In this document: positions 24,772 to 33,417 of the stretch, piece by piece
How positions within the stretch are numbered: position 1 is the stretch's first letter
Layout: every line of letters begins with the position of its first letter
Origin: Halomicroarcula saliterrae
GTDB lineage: Archaea > Halobacteriota > Halobacteria > Halobacteriales > Haloarculaceae
NCBI RefSeq assembly: GCF_031624395.1
Contig: NZ_JAMQON010000001.1
Coordinates: forward strand, 1,302,001-1,366,000
Direction of reading: 5' to 3'
DNA: 64,000 nt
Translations under genes and position numbers: made by a program
Notes under the pieces: generated by a model
Told to the model about the DNA's origin: nothing
The model's input: only the letters and a program-made list of their open reading frames with translations
The model's database searches: none

Positions 24772-27281
24772 CCGCTATCTGCCTCCTTGCCGGCCTTCGG
24801 GACGAACTGACCGAACTCGGTGGGTTCGTCGTCGTCGGTGTCGCCGTCGTTCTCTTCGAGGGCGTTGCCGTCCATCAGCGCGGAGACGATGTCGGGGGTG
24901 TCGCCGCTCTTGAACTTCGTGAACAGCGGTCCGGCGTTGTCGAGCACCTGTTTGGTCTCCTCGACCATCTCCGGCGGCGCGTCCGGTCGCGGCACCATCT
25001 CCTCTTTGTCCGGGTCGATGTCGATCTTGACCGACTCCATCTCCCGGAGGTCCTCCAGCGAGCGTTCCAGCTGGTCGTTCGCGATGAGCGTGAGGATGGT
25101 CTCGGGGTCATTGATAAAGGCCTGAATGGTCGCGGCGACCTCGGTGTAGGTGTTGATGCCCTGCTCGATGAGATAGGCCAGCACGACCTTCCGCTTGAAC
25201 AGTTCCTCGTCGAGTTTCTCCTGTGTCCACCCGCGGTCGAACTTGATCTCTTCGAGGGTGTTCGAGTTACCCATCTGGATGTACTCGTCGGTCTCGGCGC
25301 GCCACTCGTAGACGTCCCGGACGTTTATCTCGTCGTTCTCGGCGGAGTACTCGTTTATCTCCGTGAGCGATTTGTTCCGGCGGACCTTGTTCCCGTCGAC
25401 CCGGGTCTGGGTCTGGATGGAGACGAGATCGAGCGCGGTAAAGAGCGTCTTCGAGACGTTGATGGGCTCGGTGGTGAAGCGCTTGATGACCTCGCCCACC
25501 GAGTCGGCGTGGAAGGTGGTGTAGGTGGTGTGGCCGGTCGACATGACCTGGAACAGCGTCCGACCTTCCTCACCACGAATCTCACCCATGACGATGTAGT
25601 CGGGGCGTTGACGGAGCGCGGCCTCCAGCAGGTCGAACTCGTCGACGTCGCCCTTGTCGTCCTCCCCGAAGGAGGGACGGGTGATGCTCGCGACCCAGTT
25701 GCGCTGGGGGAGCTCGACCTCACGGGTGTCCTCGATGGAGACGATTTTGGAGTTCGACGGGATGAACAGGGAGACGGCGTTCAGGCTCGTCGTCTTTCCG
25801 GAGGCCGTACCGCCGGCGAAGATGAGGCTCTTGTTGTTCTCGATACAGAGCCACAGGAAGGCCATCTCGTCCAGCGAGAAGGTGTTCCAGTTGATGAGGT
25901 CGATGGGCGTGAAGGGGACGTCCTTGAACTGACGGATGGTGTAGTTGGTCCCGTGGTCCGAGACCTCCCGGCCGAGCGTCAGCTGCGCACGCGAGCCGTC
26001 CGGGAGCGTGGCGTCGATCTGTGGCTGTCGTTTGGAGATGCCCTTCCCGGAACGCTGGGCGAGTTTGACGACGAAGTCGTCGAGCTCGGTCTCGCCGTGT
26101 TCGACGTTCGAGATGATCTGCTCGTAGTCGGTGTGGTAGACGAACACCCGGGAGTTGTAGCCGTCACAGGAGATGTCCTCCACGTTGATGTCGTGTTTCA
26201 CCGGGTCGATGAGCCCGTAGCCGACGAAGTCCCGTTTCAGCATGTACAGCAGCTTCTCGACCTGATACTCGCTGAGCGTCGACGGGTCGTCCGCGATAAT
26301 CGCCGGTTCGGGTCGGACCGAGAGCCCGTTGAGCTGGCCCACCGCTTCGGTGGGCGTCACGTCGTCGGGGTCGAACAGGTCCTTGAGCTGGTCGAAGAAG
26401 CCGGTCCCGCCGCTCGTCGAATTGATCGGGTCGTCGTAGAGGTCGTACCGCGAGAGGAGCTGTTCGGCCTCGCGCTGGATGACCTGTGCCCGGTCGGCGT
26501 TGCTCCCCTTGACGATGACGTCGTCCTCGGAGTATTTGATGGCCGTCTTGAGCTTGCCGGAGAGAAAGCCCTTGAGGTCGCTCTCTATCGGGTTGAGATG
26601 GGGTTCGACGACGTAGTACTTCTTCTCGTTTTCCTTCCGGGACTGGAAGACGATGGCACAGGCGTAAGGCTTGTTGACCCAGTAACGCTCCAGTTCTTTG
26701 AAGTGTGTCTTCTTCGAGAACGGGACCGCCTTCTCCAGGTCGTAGCGGTTGACCACCGTGGTGTGGCCTTCCCGCGTCGAGAAGAACTCGTCTTCGTCGA
26801 GCTCCGGGTTCACGTCGACGGTGCGCTCCTCGACGAGTTCGTCGAGCTCCGAGGCGAAGTCCTCGGCCTGTGAGAGGTGGTTCTCCGCGTCCTCGGGCTC
26901 GAAGCCGAGGTGCGACCTTGGGTCGAACGGGACGACGTTGCCCTCGCCGTCCAGGGGCTGGTCGCCGTTCTCGTAGTAGAACTCCTGTTTGAAGTGCTCC
27001 CACGTGTAGGTCCCCTTGACCACGGGCGTCGTCGTCGGGTCGATATACTCGGCGAACGGCCGATTGACTGTCTTCGCGGCGCTGGCTCCCGCTTCGAGCC
27101 GGTCAGCTATCGCCTCGGGGTCGAACCCGAGATACTCGCTCCGATCGAACGGACCGCCGTCGTGTAGTTCACGCCGAAGGTCCTCCCACGTGTATGCCCC
27201 CACAGCCGCGTTTCGCTCAGGCGACGTGACCCCAGCGTCGGCCTGATCCGACCCGGATTCGTTTGTGTCCTCTATTGCCAT
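24768..27281 (-). CDS. pilB: Type II/IV secretion ATPase (TadA/VirB11/ArlI type) with duplicated N-terminal motif
   Basis: An 837-residue cytoplasmic hexameric ATPase that would power assembly of pilins. Walker A (GGTASGKTT) is at about 490-498, and Walker B with the adjacent Glu (IVMGEIRGEEG) at about 560-570. Between them is an Asp/Arg box region (SIEDTREVELPQRN). A His box (STGHTTYTTFHADS) follows. The first 130 residues contain two copies of a motif YTWE-(D/H)-hhx-E...PFD-x-S-x-LGF-(D/E)-PE, at about 30-55 and 80-120. The C-terminal 60 residues are acidic. It is the first gene of an operon with the platform protein and probably cassette B. An AT-rich TATA-like stretch (GATTTTTTAC on this strand, about 27304-27313) lies about 25 nt upstream. 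Confidence 0.93.
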   Translation of the reverse strand: MAIEDTNESGSDQADAGVTSPERNAAVGAYTWEDLRRELHDGGPFDRSEYLGFDPEAIADRLEAGASAAKTVNRPFAEYIDPTTTPVVKGTYTWEHFKQEFYYENGDQPLDGEGNVVPFDPRSHLGFEPEDAENHLSQAEDFASELDELVEERTVDVNPELDEDEFFSTREGHTTVVNRYDLEKAVPFSKKTHFKELERYWVNKPYACAIVFQSRKENEKKYYVVEPHLNPIESDLKGFLSGKLKTAIKYSEDDVIVKGSNADRAQVIQREAEQLLSRYDLYDDPINSTSGGTGFFDQLKDLFDPDDVTPTEAVGQLNGLSVRPEPAIIADDPSTLSEYQVEKLLYMLKRDFVGYGLIDPVKHDINVEDISCDGYNSRVFVYHTDYEQIISNVEHGETELDDFVVKLAQRSGKGISKRQPQIDATLPDGSRAQLTLGREVSDHGTNYTIRQFKDVPFTPIDLINWNTFSLDEMAFLWLCIENNKSLIFAGGTASGKTTSLNAVSLFIPSNSKIVSIEDTREVELPQRNWVASITRPSFGEDDKGDVDEFDLLEAALRQRPDYIVMGEIRGEEGRTLFQVMSTGHTTYTTFHADSVGEVIKRFTTEPINVSKTLFTALDLVSIQTQTRVDGNKVRRNKSLTEINEYSAENDEINVRDVYEWRAETDEYIQMGNSNTLEEIKFDRGWTQEKLDEELFKRKVVLAYLIEQGINTYTEVAATIQAFINDPETILTLIANDQLERSLEDLREMESVKIDIDPDKEEMVPRPDAPPEMVEETKQVLDNAGPLFTKFKSGDTPDIVSALMDGNALEENDGDTDDDEPTEFGQFVPKAGKEADSG

Positions 27282-27470
27282 TGTTGTTCACTTGCCTCCC
27301 TGTGTAAAAAATCTACTCGCCGACTCGGTGACGATAATCTCACCGGCCTGCACAGAGTAATGAGACACAGTATGCCCGAGTATCAACAGCTATCTTACTT
27401 AATCTTTCGCCACATTTATATCAACTGATAGCTGGTCGGTTACCAGCCGGCTCTGGGACCGATACGAGCC
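27282..27470 (-). promoter_or_regulatory. Promoter region of the secretion ATPase operon
   Basis: Reading on the minus strand, GATATAAATG (about 27414-27424) and GATTTTTTAC (about 27304-27313) are TATA-like. The second is at leaderless distance from the ATG at 27281, which also has AGGGAGGC about 15 nt upstream. The 189-base gap contains no supported gene and is markedly AT-richer than its neighbours. Confidence 0.45.
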
Positions 27471-28616
27471 TTACGAGATGAACGACTCGATGCGGTTCAT
27501 CGCGGTCTTGAGCTCGTCGAGTCCGGTGGCATACGAGATGCGGAGGTGGCCGTCGCCGCCCGCACCGAAGGCCGTCCCGGGGACCACGGCGACTTTCTCG
27601 GACTGGAGGAGCGCCTCGGCGAACTCGTCCGCGTCGTCCCACGGACACTCGGGGAAGGCGTAGAACGCGCCGGCGGCCGGGAAACAGGAGAGCCCCATCT
27701 CCTCGAACCGCGAGAGGACGTAGTTCCGGCGGCGGTCGTACTGGGCGGTCATCTCGTCGACCTCGTCGAGACAGCTGTCCAGCGCTTCGATGGCCGCGTG
27801 CTGGGCGGTCGTCGGCGCCGACAGCATCGTGTACTGGTGGACCCGGTTCATCGCCGTGATGGCCTGTTCCGGCCCCATCGCGTAGCCCAGTCGGAACCCG
27901 GTCATCGCGAACGCCTTCGAGAAGCCGTTGAACACGACGGTCCGTTCCCGCATCCCGGGGAGGGTGGCGATGGACGTGTGCTCGTGCTCGTAGGTGAGGT
28001 CGGCGTAGATCTCGTCGGCGAGGACGGCGAGGTCGTGTTCGCGGCAGAACGCCGCCACGTCGGCGAGTTCGTCGCCCGTCATGGTCGCCCCCGTCGGGTT
28101 GTTCGGATAGCAGTAGACGAGCGCGTCTGCCTCGGCGGCGCCCGACGCTTCGAGCGCGTCGCGGGTCAGTTTGAACTCGTCCTCGGCGCGGGTCTGTACG
28201 TCGAGCACGTCGACGCTCGCGAACGTGGCGCCGGGGACGTAGGAGATGTAACAGGGCTGGGCGACCGCGAGCGTGTCACCGGGGTCGAGCAGCGCGCGGA
28301 AGGCGAGGTCCAGCCCCTCGCTGGCGCCCGCAGTCACCAGTAGCTCCGTCTCGGGGTCGTACTGCAGGTCGTGCTCTGCGTGCTCGAACCGGGCGATGCG
28401 CTCCCGGAGCTCGCGCTTGCCCTTGTTGGCCGTGTAGGAGGTCTGGCCCCGCTCGAGCGACGTGATGGCCGCTTCACGGGCCGCCCACGGCGCGGAGAAG
28501 TCGGGCTCGCCGACCCCCAGCGAGATGATGTCGTCCATCTCCTCGGCCAGTTCGAAGAACCGACGGATACCCGACGGCGGCACGTCGTCGACCCGGTCCG
28601 CTGGCTCCAGTGTCAT
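27471..28616 (-). CDS. Class I/II pyridoxal-phosphate aminotransferase (aspartate aminotransferase family)
   Basis: A 381-residue fold-type I aminotransferase. PLP contacts are visible: Lys234 in the FSKAFAMTG motif (Schiff base), Asn173 in PNNPTG, Asp201 and Tyr204 in ADEIYADLTY, and the carboxylate-binding Arg in GHLRISYA near the C-terminus. Start MTLEPADRVDDVPPSGIRRFFEL is typical of haloarchaeal members. The amino donor cannot be settled from sequence; aspartate, alanine or aromatic substrates are all possible. It is coupled by a 4-base overlap to the upstream Lrp/AsnC gene, which suggests that regulator controls it. Confidence 0.9.
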   Translation of the reverse strand: MTLEPADRVDDVPPSGIRRFFELAEEMDDIISLGVGEPDFSAPWAAREAAITSLERGQTSYTANKGKRELRERIARFEHAEHDLQYDPETELLVTAGASEGLDLAFRALLDPGDTLAVAQPCYISYVPGATFASVDVLDVQTRAEDEFKLTRDALEASGAAEADALVYCYPNNPTGATMTGDELADVAAFCREHDLAVLADEIYADLTYEHEHTSIATLPGMRERTVVFNGFSKAFAMTGFRLGYAMGPEQAITAMNRVHQYTMLSAPTTAQHAAIEALDSCLDEVDEMTAQYDRRRNYVLSRFEEMGLSCFPAAGAFYAFPECPWDDADEFAEALLQSEKVAVVPGTAFGAGGDGHLRISYATGLDELKTAMNRIESFIS

Positions 28617-29107
28617 GGCGAGATGGAGAGCCGGTCGTCGTCGTCGTGGTCGTCGAAGTTCATCCCCTGTTCCTTGTACGACTCCATGATGTAGTGGGTG
28701 ACCGTCTGGGTTATCTCGGGGATGGGTGCGACCTTGTCGCTGATGAAGTGCGAAACCTCCCGCATCGAGTCGCCCTCGACGGTGAGGTCGAAGTCGTAGT
28801 CGCCGCTGACCAGGCGCAGCGACGTCACTTCGGGGAACTTCGCGATGCGGTCGGCGATGTCGCCGTAGTTGGTCTCGCGGTCCAGCGCGACGTTGAGCTC
28901 GACGGTCGCCCGGACCCGCTCCTCGTCAGTGTCGACCGCGTCCCAGTTGATGACGGCCTGATAGCCGGTGATGACGCCGGCCTCCTCGAACTCCGCGACG
29001 ATGTCCTCGACCTCGCTCTCTGTGAACTCGGTCATGTGAGCGAGGTCCTCGGTGGTGTAGCGGGCGTTCTCCCCAAGCAGGTCCAGAATCTCGCGTCGGC
29101 TGCTCAT
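28613..29107 (-). CDS. Lrp/AsnC-family transcriptional regulator
   Basis: A 164-residue regulator. The N-terminal helix-turn-helix (residues 1-60) contains SRREILDLLGENARYTTEDLAHMT and VEDIVAEFEEAGVITGYQAV. The C-terminal ligand-binding RAM domain (about 70-145) contains VRATVELNVAL and VTSLRLVSGDYDFDLTVEG. The start at 29107 was chosen by homology; the frame continues upstream without family similarity. It overlaps the aminotransferase by ATGA, so the pair forms one operon, and amino acids are the likely effectors. Confidence 0.93.
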   Translation of the reverse strand: MSSRREILDLLGENARYTTEDLAHMTEFTESEVEDIVAEFEEAGVITGYQAVINWDAVDTDEERVRATVELNVALDRETNYGDIADRIAKFPEVTSLRLVSGDYDFDLTVEGDSMREVSHFISDKVAPIPEITQTVTHYIMESYKEQGMNFDDHDDDDRLSISP

Positions 29108-29222
29108 ACAGAGTGGGCGGTACTCACTCTCAAAAGCCTTGCTCAACGATGGAAGACCGTGACAGTGTGTGGAGCCGTGGACGACGCGAGATTTAATTGG
29201 GAGCAGTCCGACGGATGGAGTA

Positions 29223-29555
29223 ATGTTCGAGGACGCGACTGACGAGGCCGAGACCGGTTGGGGCCACGTCGCCTCACACGACGACGCGCCGGCCGTCATC
29301 GACACCCTCCTGCGGCTGGACCCGGACCGAACCTACACCAAGACCGAGCTGAGCGACGAGGCCGGCGTCGCGCTGAAGTCGCTGTATCTGGACGGGACGC
29401 TCGACCATCTCGTCGAGATGGGCTTTCTGGAGAAACACGCGGACGAGGGCGAGGAGGTGCTGTTCAGCGTCGACTCCGGGACCGCCGTCTTCGAGGCCGC
29501 CGCCGCGTTCGACGACGCCATCGCGGCCCGGCTCGACGACTACAGTAGCAACTGA
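29223..29555 (+). CDS. Small winged-helix regulator-like protein
   Basis: A 110-residue acidic protein with a probable winged-helix domain. VIDTLLRLDPDRTYTKTELSDEAGV looks like helices 1-2, VALKSLYLDGTLDHLVEMGFLEK like the recognition helix and wing approach, and EVLFSVDSGTAVFEAAAAF like the wing and last helix. Similar short haloarchaeal proteins are annotated as transcriptional regulators. It is divergent from the Lrp gene (115 bases between starts). The ATG at 29223 follows an AT-rich ATTTAATTGG about 25 nt upstream. No target can be named. Confidence 0.7.
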   Translation: MFEDATDEAETGWGHVASHDDAPAVIDTLLRLDPDRTYTKTELSDEAGVALKSLYLDGTLDHLVEMGFLEKHADEGEEVLFSVDSGTAVFEAAAAFDDAIAARLDDYSSN

Positions 29556-29690
29556 AAATCAGTGCACGCCCGACCCCACGGCGACAGTGCGGTCGGTGTG
29601 TAAATCGTTTCAGTCGTTACTGTAGCCCGGCGGCGACCGGACGGCCGAATCCGCGCGTTCTTTATCTCGGCGGTCGAACCGCCGCCAACA

Positions 29691-30950
29691 GTGGCTCAAG
29701 CCGACCAGTCCCGGCTCGTCGTCGGTCTCGTCGGCGGCTCCCACCTCGTCAACCACGCCTACTTCATGCTGTTGCCGCCGATTTTCGGCCCGTTGCGGGC
29801 CGACCTCGGTCTGACAAGCGCCCAGCTGGGTATCGCGCTGGGGACCGTCGGCGTCGTCGTCACCGCGTTGCAGTTGCCCTTCGGCTCGCTGTCCGACTCG
29901 CGGGGGCGAACGCCGGTGCTGGCCGTCTCGCTCACCTTCGGCGCGCTGGGAGCGCTCCTGACGGCGACCGCGGGGAGCTACGCGTGGCTGCTCGCGGCGA
30001 GTGTCGTCACCGGCGTCGGTATCGCCGGCCACCACCCCGCTCACTACCCGCTCATCGGTGCGGCGACGACCCCCAATACGAGGGGGCGGGCCTACAGCGT
30101 CCACGGGTTCACCGGGGCGCTGGGCTTCGCTGCGCCGCCGGCCATCGTCGCGACGGCCGCGACGCTGGGCGTGGACTGGCGACTGGCCATCGGTTCTATC
30201 GCTGCCGTCGGGGCCCTCTACGGCGTGGCCTGTCTGCTCGCGTTCGACCGGTACGTCGACGAGCGCATCACGCATCCGACGGGCTCGGACGACACCACCG
30301 CACAGGGGCCGGCCACCGACGGCTCGCTCGTGGCCCGCGCCCGGCGGGAACTCCGCGGCCTGCTGTCCTCGCCGCCTATCGTCGCGCTCACCGTCCTCTG
30401 GTTTCTCACGTCGGCGGCCGGATGGGGGATAAAACAGTACACCGCGACGCTGCTCTCGACGGGCTACCCCGTGCCCGACGCCACCGCGAACTTCGCCGTC
30501 TCGGCGATGCTCACGGTCGGCGCGGTGGTCATCTTCGGCGGCGGCTGGCTCACCGACCGGTACGCCCCGGGACCGGTGCTGGTCGGCGGCTACGCCGCGC
30601 TGGTAGTCGTCGCGGGCCTGCTCGCGCTCGGGACGCTTCCGGTGGTTGGGGCGCTCGCACTCGTGCTCGTTCTCTCGGCGACCGTCGACGGCAGCCGGCC
30701 CGCCAGAGCGGCGCTCGCCGACGCGCTCTCCAGTGACGACGCGGCAGGCAAGAACTTCGGGCTCCTGACCATCGGTATCTCCGGAGGCGCCGCGGTGGCG
30801 CCGCCGGTGCTCTCGGTCGTCGTCGCCCGAGCCGGCGTGGCCGCCGCCTTCTGGGCTATCGCCGCCCTCGGTGTCACCGCCATCGGGCTCACGGCCGTCG
30901 TCCTGTCGGTCAGCCGGACGGGCATCCCACGCGTTCAGCCCGGCGACTGA
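29691..30950 (+). CDS. Major facilitator superfamily transporter
   Basis: A 419-residue protein with about 12 membrane helices. The loop between helices 2 and 3 has the MFS signature GSLSDSRGRTPVLA, repeated in weaker form in the second half (GGWLTDRYAPGP). The central cytoplasmic loop is acidic (HPTGSDDTTAQGPATDGS). The start is a GTG at 29691; no upstream ATG gives a better N-terminus. Hydrophobic composition and length are standard. The transported compound cannot be predicted. Confidence 0.9.
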   Translation: MAQADQSRLVVGLVGGSHLVNHAYFMLLPPIFGPLRADLGLTSAQLGIALGTVGVVVTALQLPFGSLSDSRGRTPVLAVSLTFGALGALLTATAGSYAWLLAASVVTGVGIAGHHPAHYPLIGAATTPNTRGRAYSVHGFTGALGFAAPPAIVATAATLGVDWRLAIGSIAAVGALYGVACLLAFDRYVDERITHPTGSDDTTAQGPATDGSLVARARRELRGLLSSPPIVALTVLWFLTSAAGWGIKQYTATLLSTGYPVPDATANFAVSAMLTVGAVVIFGGGWLTDRYAPGPVLVGGYAALVVVAGLLALGTLPVVGALALVLVLSATVDGSRPARAALADALSSDDAAGKNFGLLTIGISGGAAVAPPVLSVVVARAGVAAAFWAIAALGVTAIGLTAVVLSVSRTGIPRVQPGD

Positions 30951-31015
30951 CGGGCGTGGGTCCGGCTGGCCGCCGTCCCCGGGCTTTTACTGCCCGGCCG
31001 CGTAGATGGGCCACT

Positions 31016-31606
31016 ATGGTCTCACTCGACTCCGAATCCGACGTGCTCCAGCGCGGTGACGCCGCGCCGCCGTTCGAACTCGCCGGTGCGGACGGCGAGC
31101 AGTACAGCCTCGAGTCGTTCACCGACGCGGAGGCGCTGCTGGTCGTGTTCACGTGCAACCACTGCCCGTACGCGAAGGCCAAGATTCCGGAGCTGAACCG
31201 GCTCGCCGAGGCGTACGACGACCTCGCCGTCGTGGGAATCAACGCCAACGACCCCGAGGAGTACCCCGACGACTCCTTCGAGCGGATGCGGGAACTCGTC
31301 GCCGACGGCACCGTCGACTACGACGCCTATCTCTTCGACCAGGGCCAGTCGGTCGCGGCGGCCTACGGGGCGCGCTGTACGCCCGACCCGTTCCTCTTTC
31401 GCAACGACGACGACACCTTCCGCCTCGCGTACCACGGTCGCCTCGACGACGCGCCGAACCCGGACGACGAACCCAGCGAACGGGAGATGGCCGCCCACGT
31501 CGAGACGCTGCTCGCCGGCGAGGAGATAACCGCCGCGGAGAAGCCCTCCCGCGGCTGTTCGATAAAGTGGCGCGAGGGGTCGGAGCCGGAGTACTGGGAC
31601 CTCTGA
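31016..31606 (+). CDS. Thioredoxin-fold, peroxiredoxin-like protein
   Basis: A 196-residue thioredoxin-fold protein of the AhpC/TSA-Redoxin type. It begins with the usual GDAAPPFELAGADGEQYSLESF, followed by VVFTCNHCPYAKAKIPELNRLA. The CNHC motif (C-x-x-C) forms the redox centre. GARCTPDPFLF contains the conserved cis-Pro region, and a late CSIKWREG segment adds another Cys. Such proteins reduce peroxides or disulfides in the cytoplasm; no signal peptide is present. The ATG at 31016 follows the MFS gene by 65 bases. Confidence 0.88.
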   Translation: MVSLDSESDVLQRGDAAPPFELAGADGEQYSLESFTDAEALLVVFTCNHCPYAKAKIPELNRLAEAYDDLAVVGINANDPEEYPDDSFERMRELVADGTVDYDAYLFDQGQSVAAAYGARCTPDPFLFRNDDDTFRLAYHGRLDDAPNPDDEPSEREMAAHVETLLAGEEITAAEKPSRGCSIKWREGSEPEYWDL

Positions 31607-31668
31607 GCGTCCGGGGTATCTCCGTGCCGACAAGACCTGTCTCCCAGTAGAACACTACGCACGTTGTA

Positions 31669-31710
31669 ATTCACCGTGCAGGTTTATGTTTCACCGTGTC
31701 GTCTATAATC
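31669..31710 (+). promoter_or_regulatory. dhaKLM promoter with a tandem TTCACCGTG repeat
   Basis: TTCACCGTG occurs at 31670-31678 and again at 31690-31698, exactly 20 bases apart (about two helical turns). TATA-like sequence (TTTATGTTT, 31683-31691) lies between and over the second copy; TCTATAATC follows at 31702-31710. The start codon is at 31718. The placement fits an operator for a regulator of dihydroxyacetone or glycerol use; no protein can be named. Confidence 0.5.
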
Positions 31711-31717
31711 ATGTACT

Positions 31718-32716
31718 ATGAAGAAACTTATCAACGACCCGGACGACGTGGTCGACGAGATGCTCGACGGGATGGTCGCTGCGTACCCCGACCAGGTCCG
31801 TCGGCTTCCTGACACGAAAGTGCTGGTACGCGCTGACGCGCCGGTCGATGGGAAGGTCGGTATCGTGAGCGGGGGCGGGAGCGGCCACGAACCAACCCAC
31901 GCGGGCTATCTCGGTGCGGGAATGCTCGACGGTGCCGCGGCCGGCGAGGTGTTCACCTCGCCGACCGCCGACGAACTGGAAGAGCTGGTCGCCGCCGCCG
32001 ACAGCGGCGAGGGCGTCCTCATGGTCATCAAGAACTACGAGGGCGACGTGATGAACTTCGAGACGGCCGGCGAGATGGTGGAGATGGAGGGGACCGACGT
32101 GGCCGAGGTCGTCGTGGACGACGACGTGGCCGTCGAGGACTCGCTGTACACCTCCGGCCGCCGCGGGGTCTGTGGCACCATCCTCGTCCACAAGGCCGCC
32201 GGGGCGAAAGCCGCCGAGGGCGCGGACCTGGCGGAAGTACAGCGCGTGGCCCAGAAGGTCGTCGACAACGTGGGGACGATGGGGATGGCCCTCACGTCGT
32301 GTGTCACCCCCGAGAAGGGCGAGCCGACCTTCGACCTGCCCGAGGACGAGATCGAGCTCGGCATCGGTATCCACGGCGAGCCGGGCGTCGAGCGGACCGA
32401 CGTGATGTCGGCCGACGAGATAACCGAGGAGCTGACGGGAGCCGTTCTGGACGACCTCGACCTCGACGAGGGACAGGAGGTGCTGACCATCGTCAACGGG
32501 ATGGGCGGCACGCCACAGATGGAGCTGTTCGTCGTCAACCGCAAGCTCCAAGAGCTGCTGGGCGAACACGGCCTCGAGACGTGGGACGCCTGGGTCGGCG
32601 ACTACATGACGTCGCTCGACATGGAGGGCTGTTCCATAACCGTCTGTGCCGTCGATGACGAGCTGAAGGAACTGCTCGGCGCGTCGGCCGAGACGCCGGC
32701 ACTGACGGTGAAATGA
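31718..32716 (+). CDS. dhaK: PTS-dependent dihydroxyacetone kinase, substrate-binding subunit DhaK
   Basis: DhaK holds dihydroxyacetone through a covalent hemiaminal to a histidine and receives phosphate from DhaL-ADP. The 332-residue protein shows the early MKKLINDPDDVVDEMLDGM, the GGGSGHEPTHAGYLGAGMLDG loop and FTSPTADEL typical of the family. His219 in LGIGIHGEPG matches the covalent His (218 in E. coli). DhaL follows with an ATGA overlap, then DhaM with a one-base overlap, making a single operon for phosphorylating dihydroxyacetone to DHAP. The promoter region carries a tandem repeat. Confidence 0.96.
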   Translation: MKKLINDPDDVVDEMLDGMVAAYPDQVRRLPDTKVLVRADAPVDGKVGIVSGGGSGHEPTHAGYLGAGMLDGAAAGEVFTSPTADELEELVAAADSGEGVLMVIKNYEGDVMNFETAGEMVEMEGTDVAEVVVDDDVAVEDSLYTSGRRGVCGTILVHKAAGAKAAEGADLAEVQRVAQKVVDNVGTMGMALTSCVTPEKGEPTFDLPEDEIELGIGIHGEPGVERTDVMSADEITEELTGAVLDDLDLDEGQEVLTIVNGMGGTPQMELFVVNRKLQELLGEHGLETWDAWVGDYMTSLDMEGCSITVCAVDDELKELLGASAETPALTVK

Positions 32717-33417
32717 GCGACCAGGGTGAGGCGGTCGTCGCCGCGGTCGCGGCGGTCGCGGACCGGCTAGAGGCGGAGCGGAGCTATCTCACCGACCTGG
32801 ACTCGGCTATCGGCGACGCCGACCACGGCGGAAACATGGCCCGCGGGTGGGCCGCCGCCGCCGAGGCCGTCGCCGACATGGCGGACCCCGAGCCCGGCGA
32901 CGTGGTGAAGACGGCCGGCAAGACGCTGCTGTCGGAGGTCGGCGGCGCGTCGGGGCCGCTGTACGGCGGCTCGCTCGTCTTCGCCAGTCCCGAGCTCGCG
33001 GACGGTCTCACGGCCGAGACGGCCGTCGCCTTCGCGGAGACCTATCTGGAGAAAGTCCAGGACCGCGGCGACGCCCGCATCGGCGACAAGACGATGGTGG
33101 ACGCGCTGGTACCGGCGGTCCACACGTTCAAGAAATCCGTCGAGGTCGACGAGATGACGCCTGTCGAGGGGCTGTCGAAGGCCGTCGCCGCCGCCGAGCG
33201 CGGCGTCGATTTCACTGTTCCGATACGGGCCTCGAAGGGCCGGGCCTCGTATCTGGGCTGGCGTTCTGTGGGGCATCAGGACCCCGGTGCGACCAGTACG
33301 CTGTACATCATGGAGGAGCTTCTCGGTGTCGCACGGGAGCGCCTCGACGTGACCGAACCGCTCCCCGACGACGCCGAGTCACCGACCGTTCCCGACGGGG
33401 AGGTCACCGAGGACTGA
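32713..33417 (+). CDS. dhaL: Dihydroxyacetone kinase ADP-binding subunit DhaL
   Basis: A 234-residue nucleotide-binding subunit. The motif LTDLDSAIGDADHGGNMARG carries the Asp cluster that binds ADP through two Mg ions. SEVGGASGPLYGGSL and DARIGDKTMVDALVPA are equally conserved. The ASYLGWRSVGHQDPGA end matches PTS-type DhaL, where ADP stays bound as a cofactor. The C-terminus has an extra acidic tail. It overlaps dhaK by four bases and dhaM by one. Confidence 0.96.
   Translation: MSDQGEAVVAAVAAVADRLEAERSYLTDLDSAIGDADHGGNMARGWAAAAEAVADMADPEPGDVVKTAGKTLLSEVGGASGPLYGGSLVFASPELADGLTAETAVAFAETYLEKVQDRGDARIGDKTMVDALVPAVHTFKKSVEVDEMTPVEGLSKAVAAAERGVDFTVPIRASKGRASYLGWRSVGHQDPGATSTLYIMEELLGVARERLDVTEPLPDDAESPTVPDGEVTED

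Noticed and set aside
24639-26873. 744-residue plus-strand frame antisense to the secretion ATPase
   Set aside because: Val/Asp/Leu/Arg-rich shadow of the ATPase gene, whose motifs are unambiguous on the other strand.
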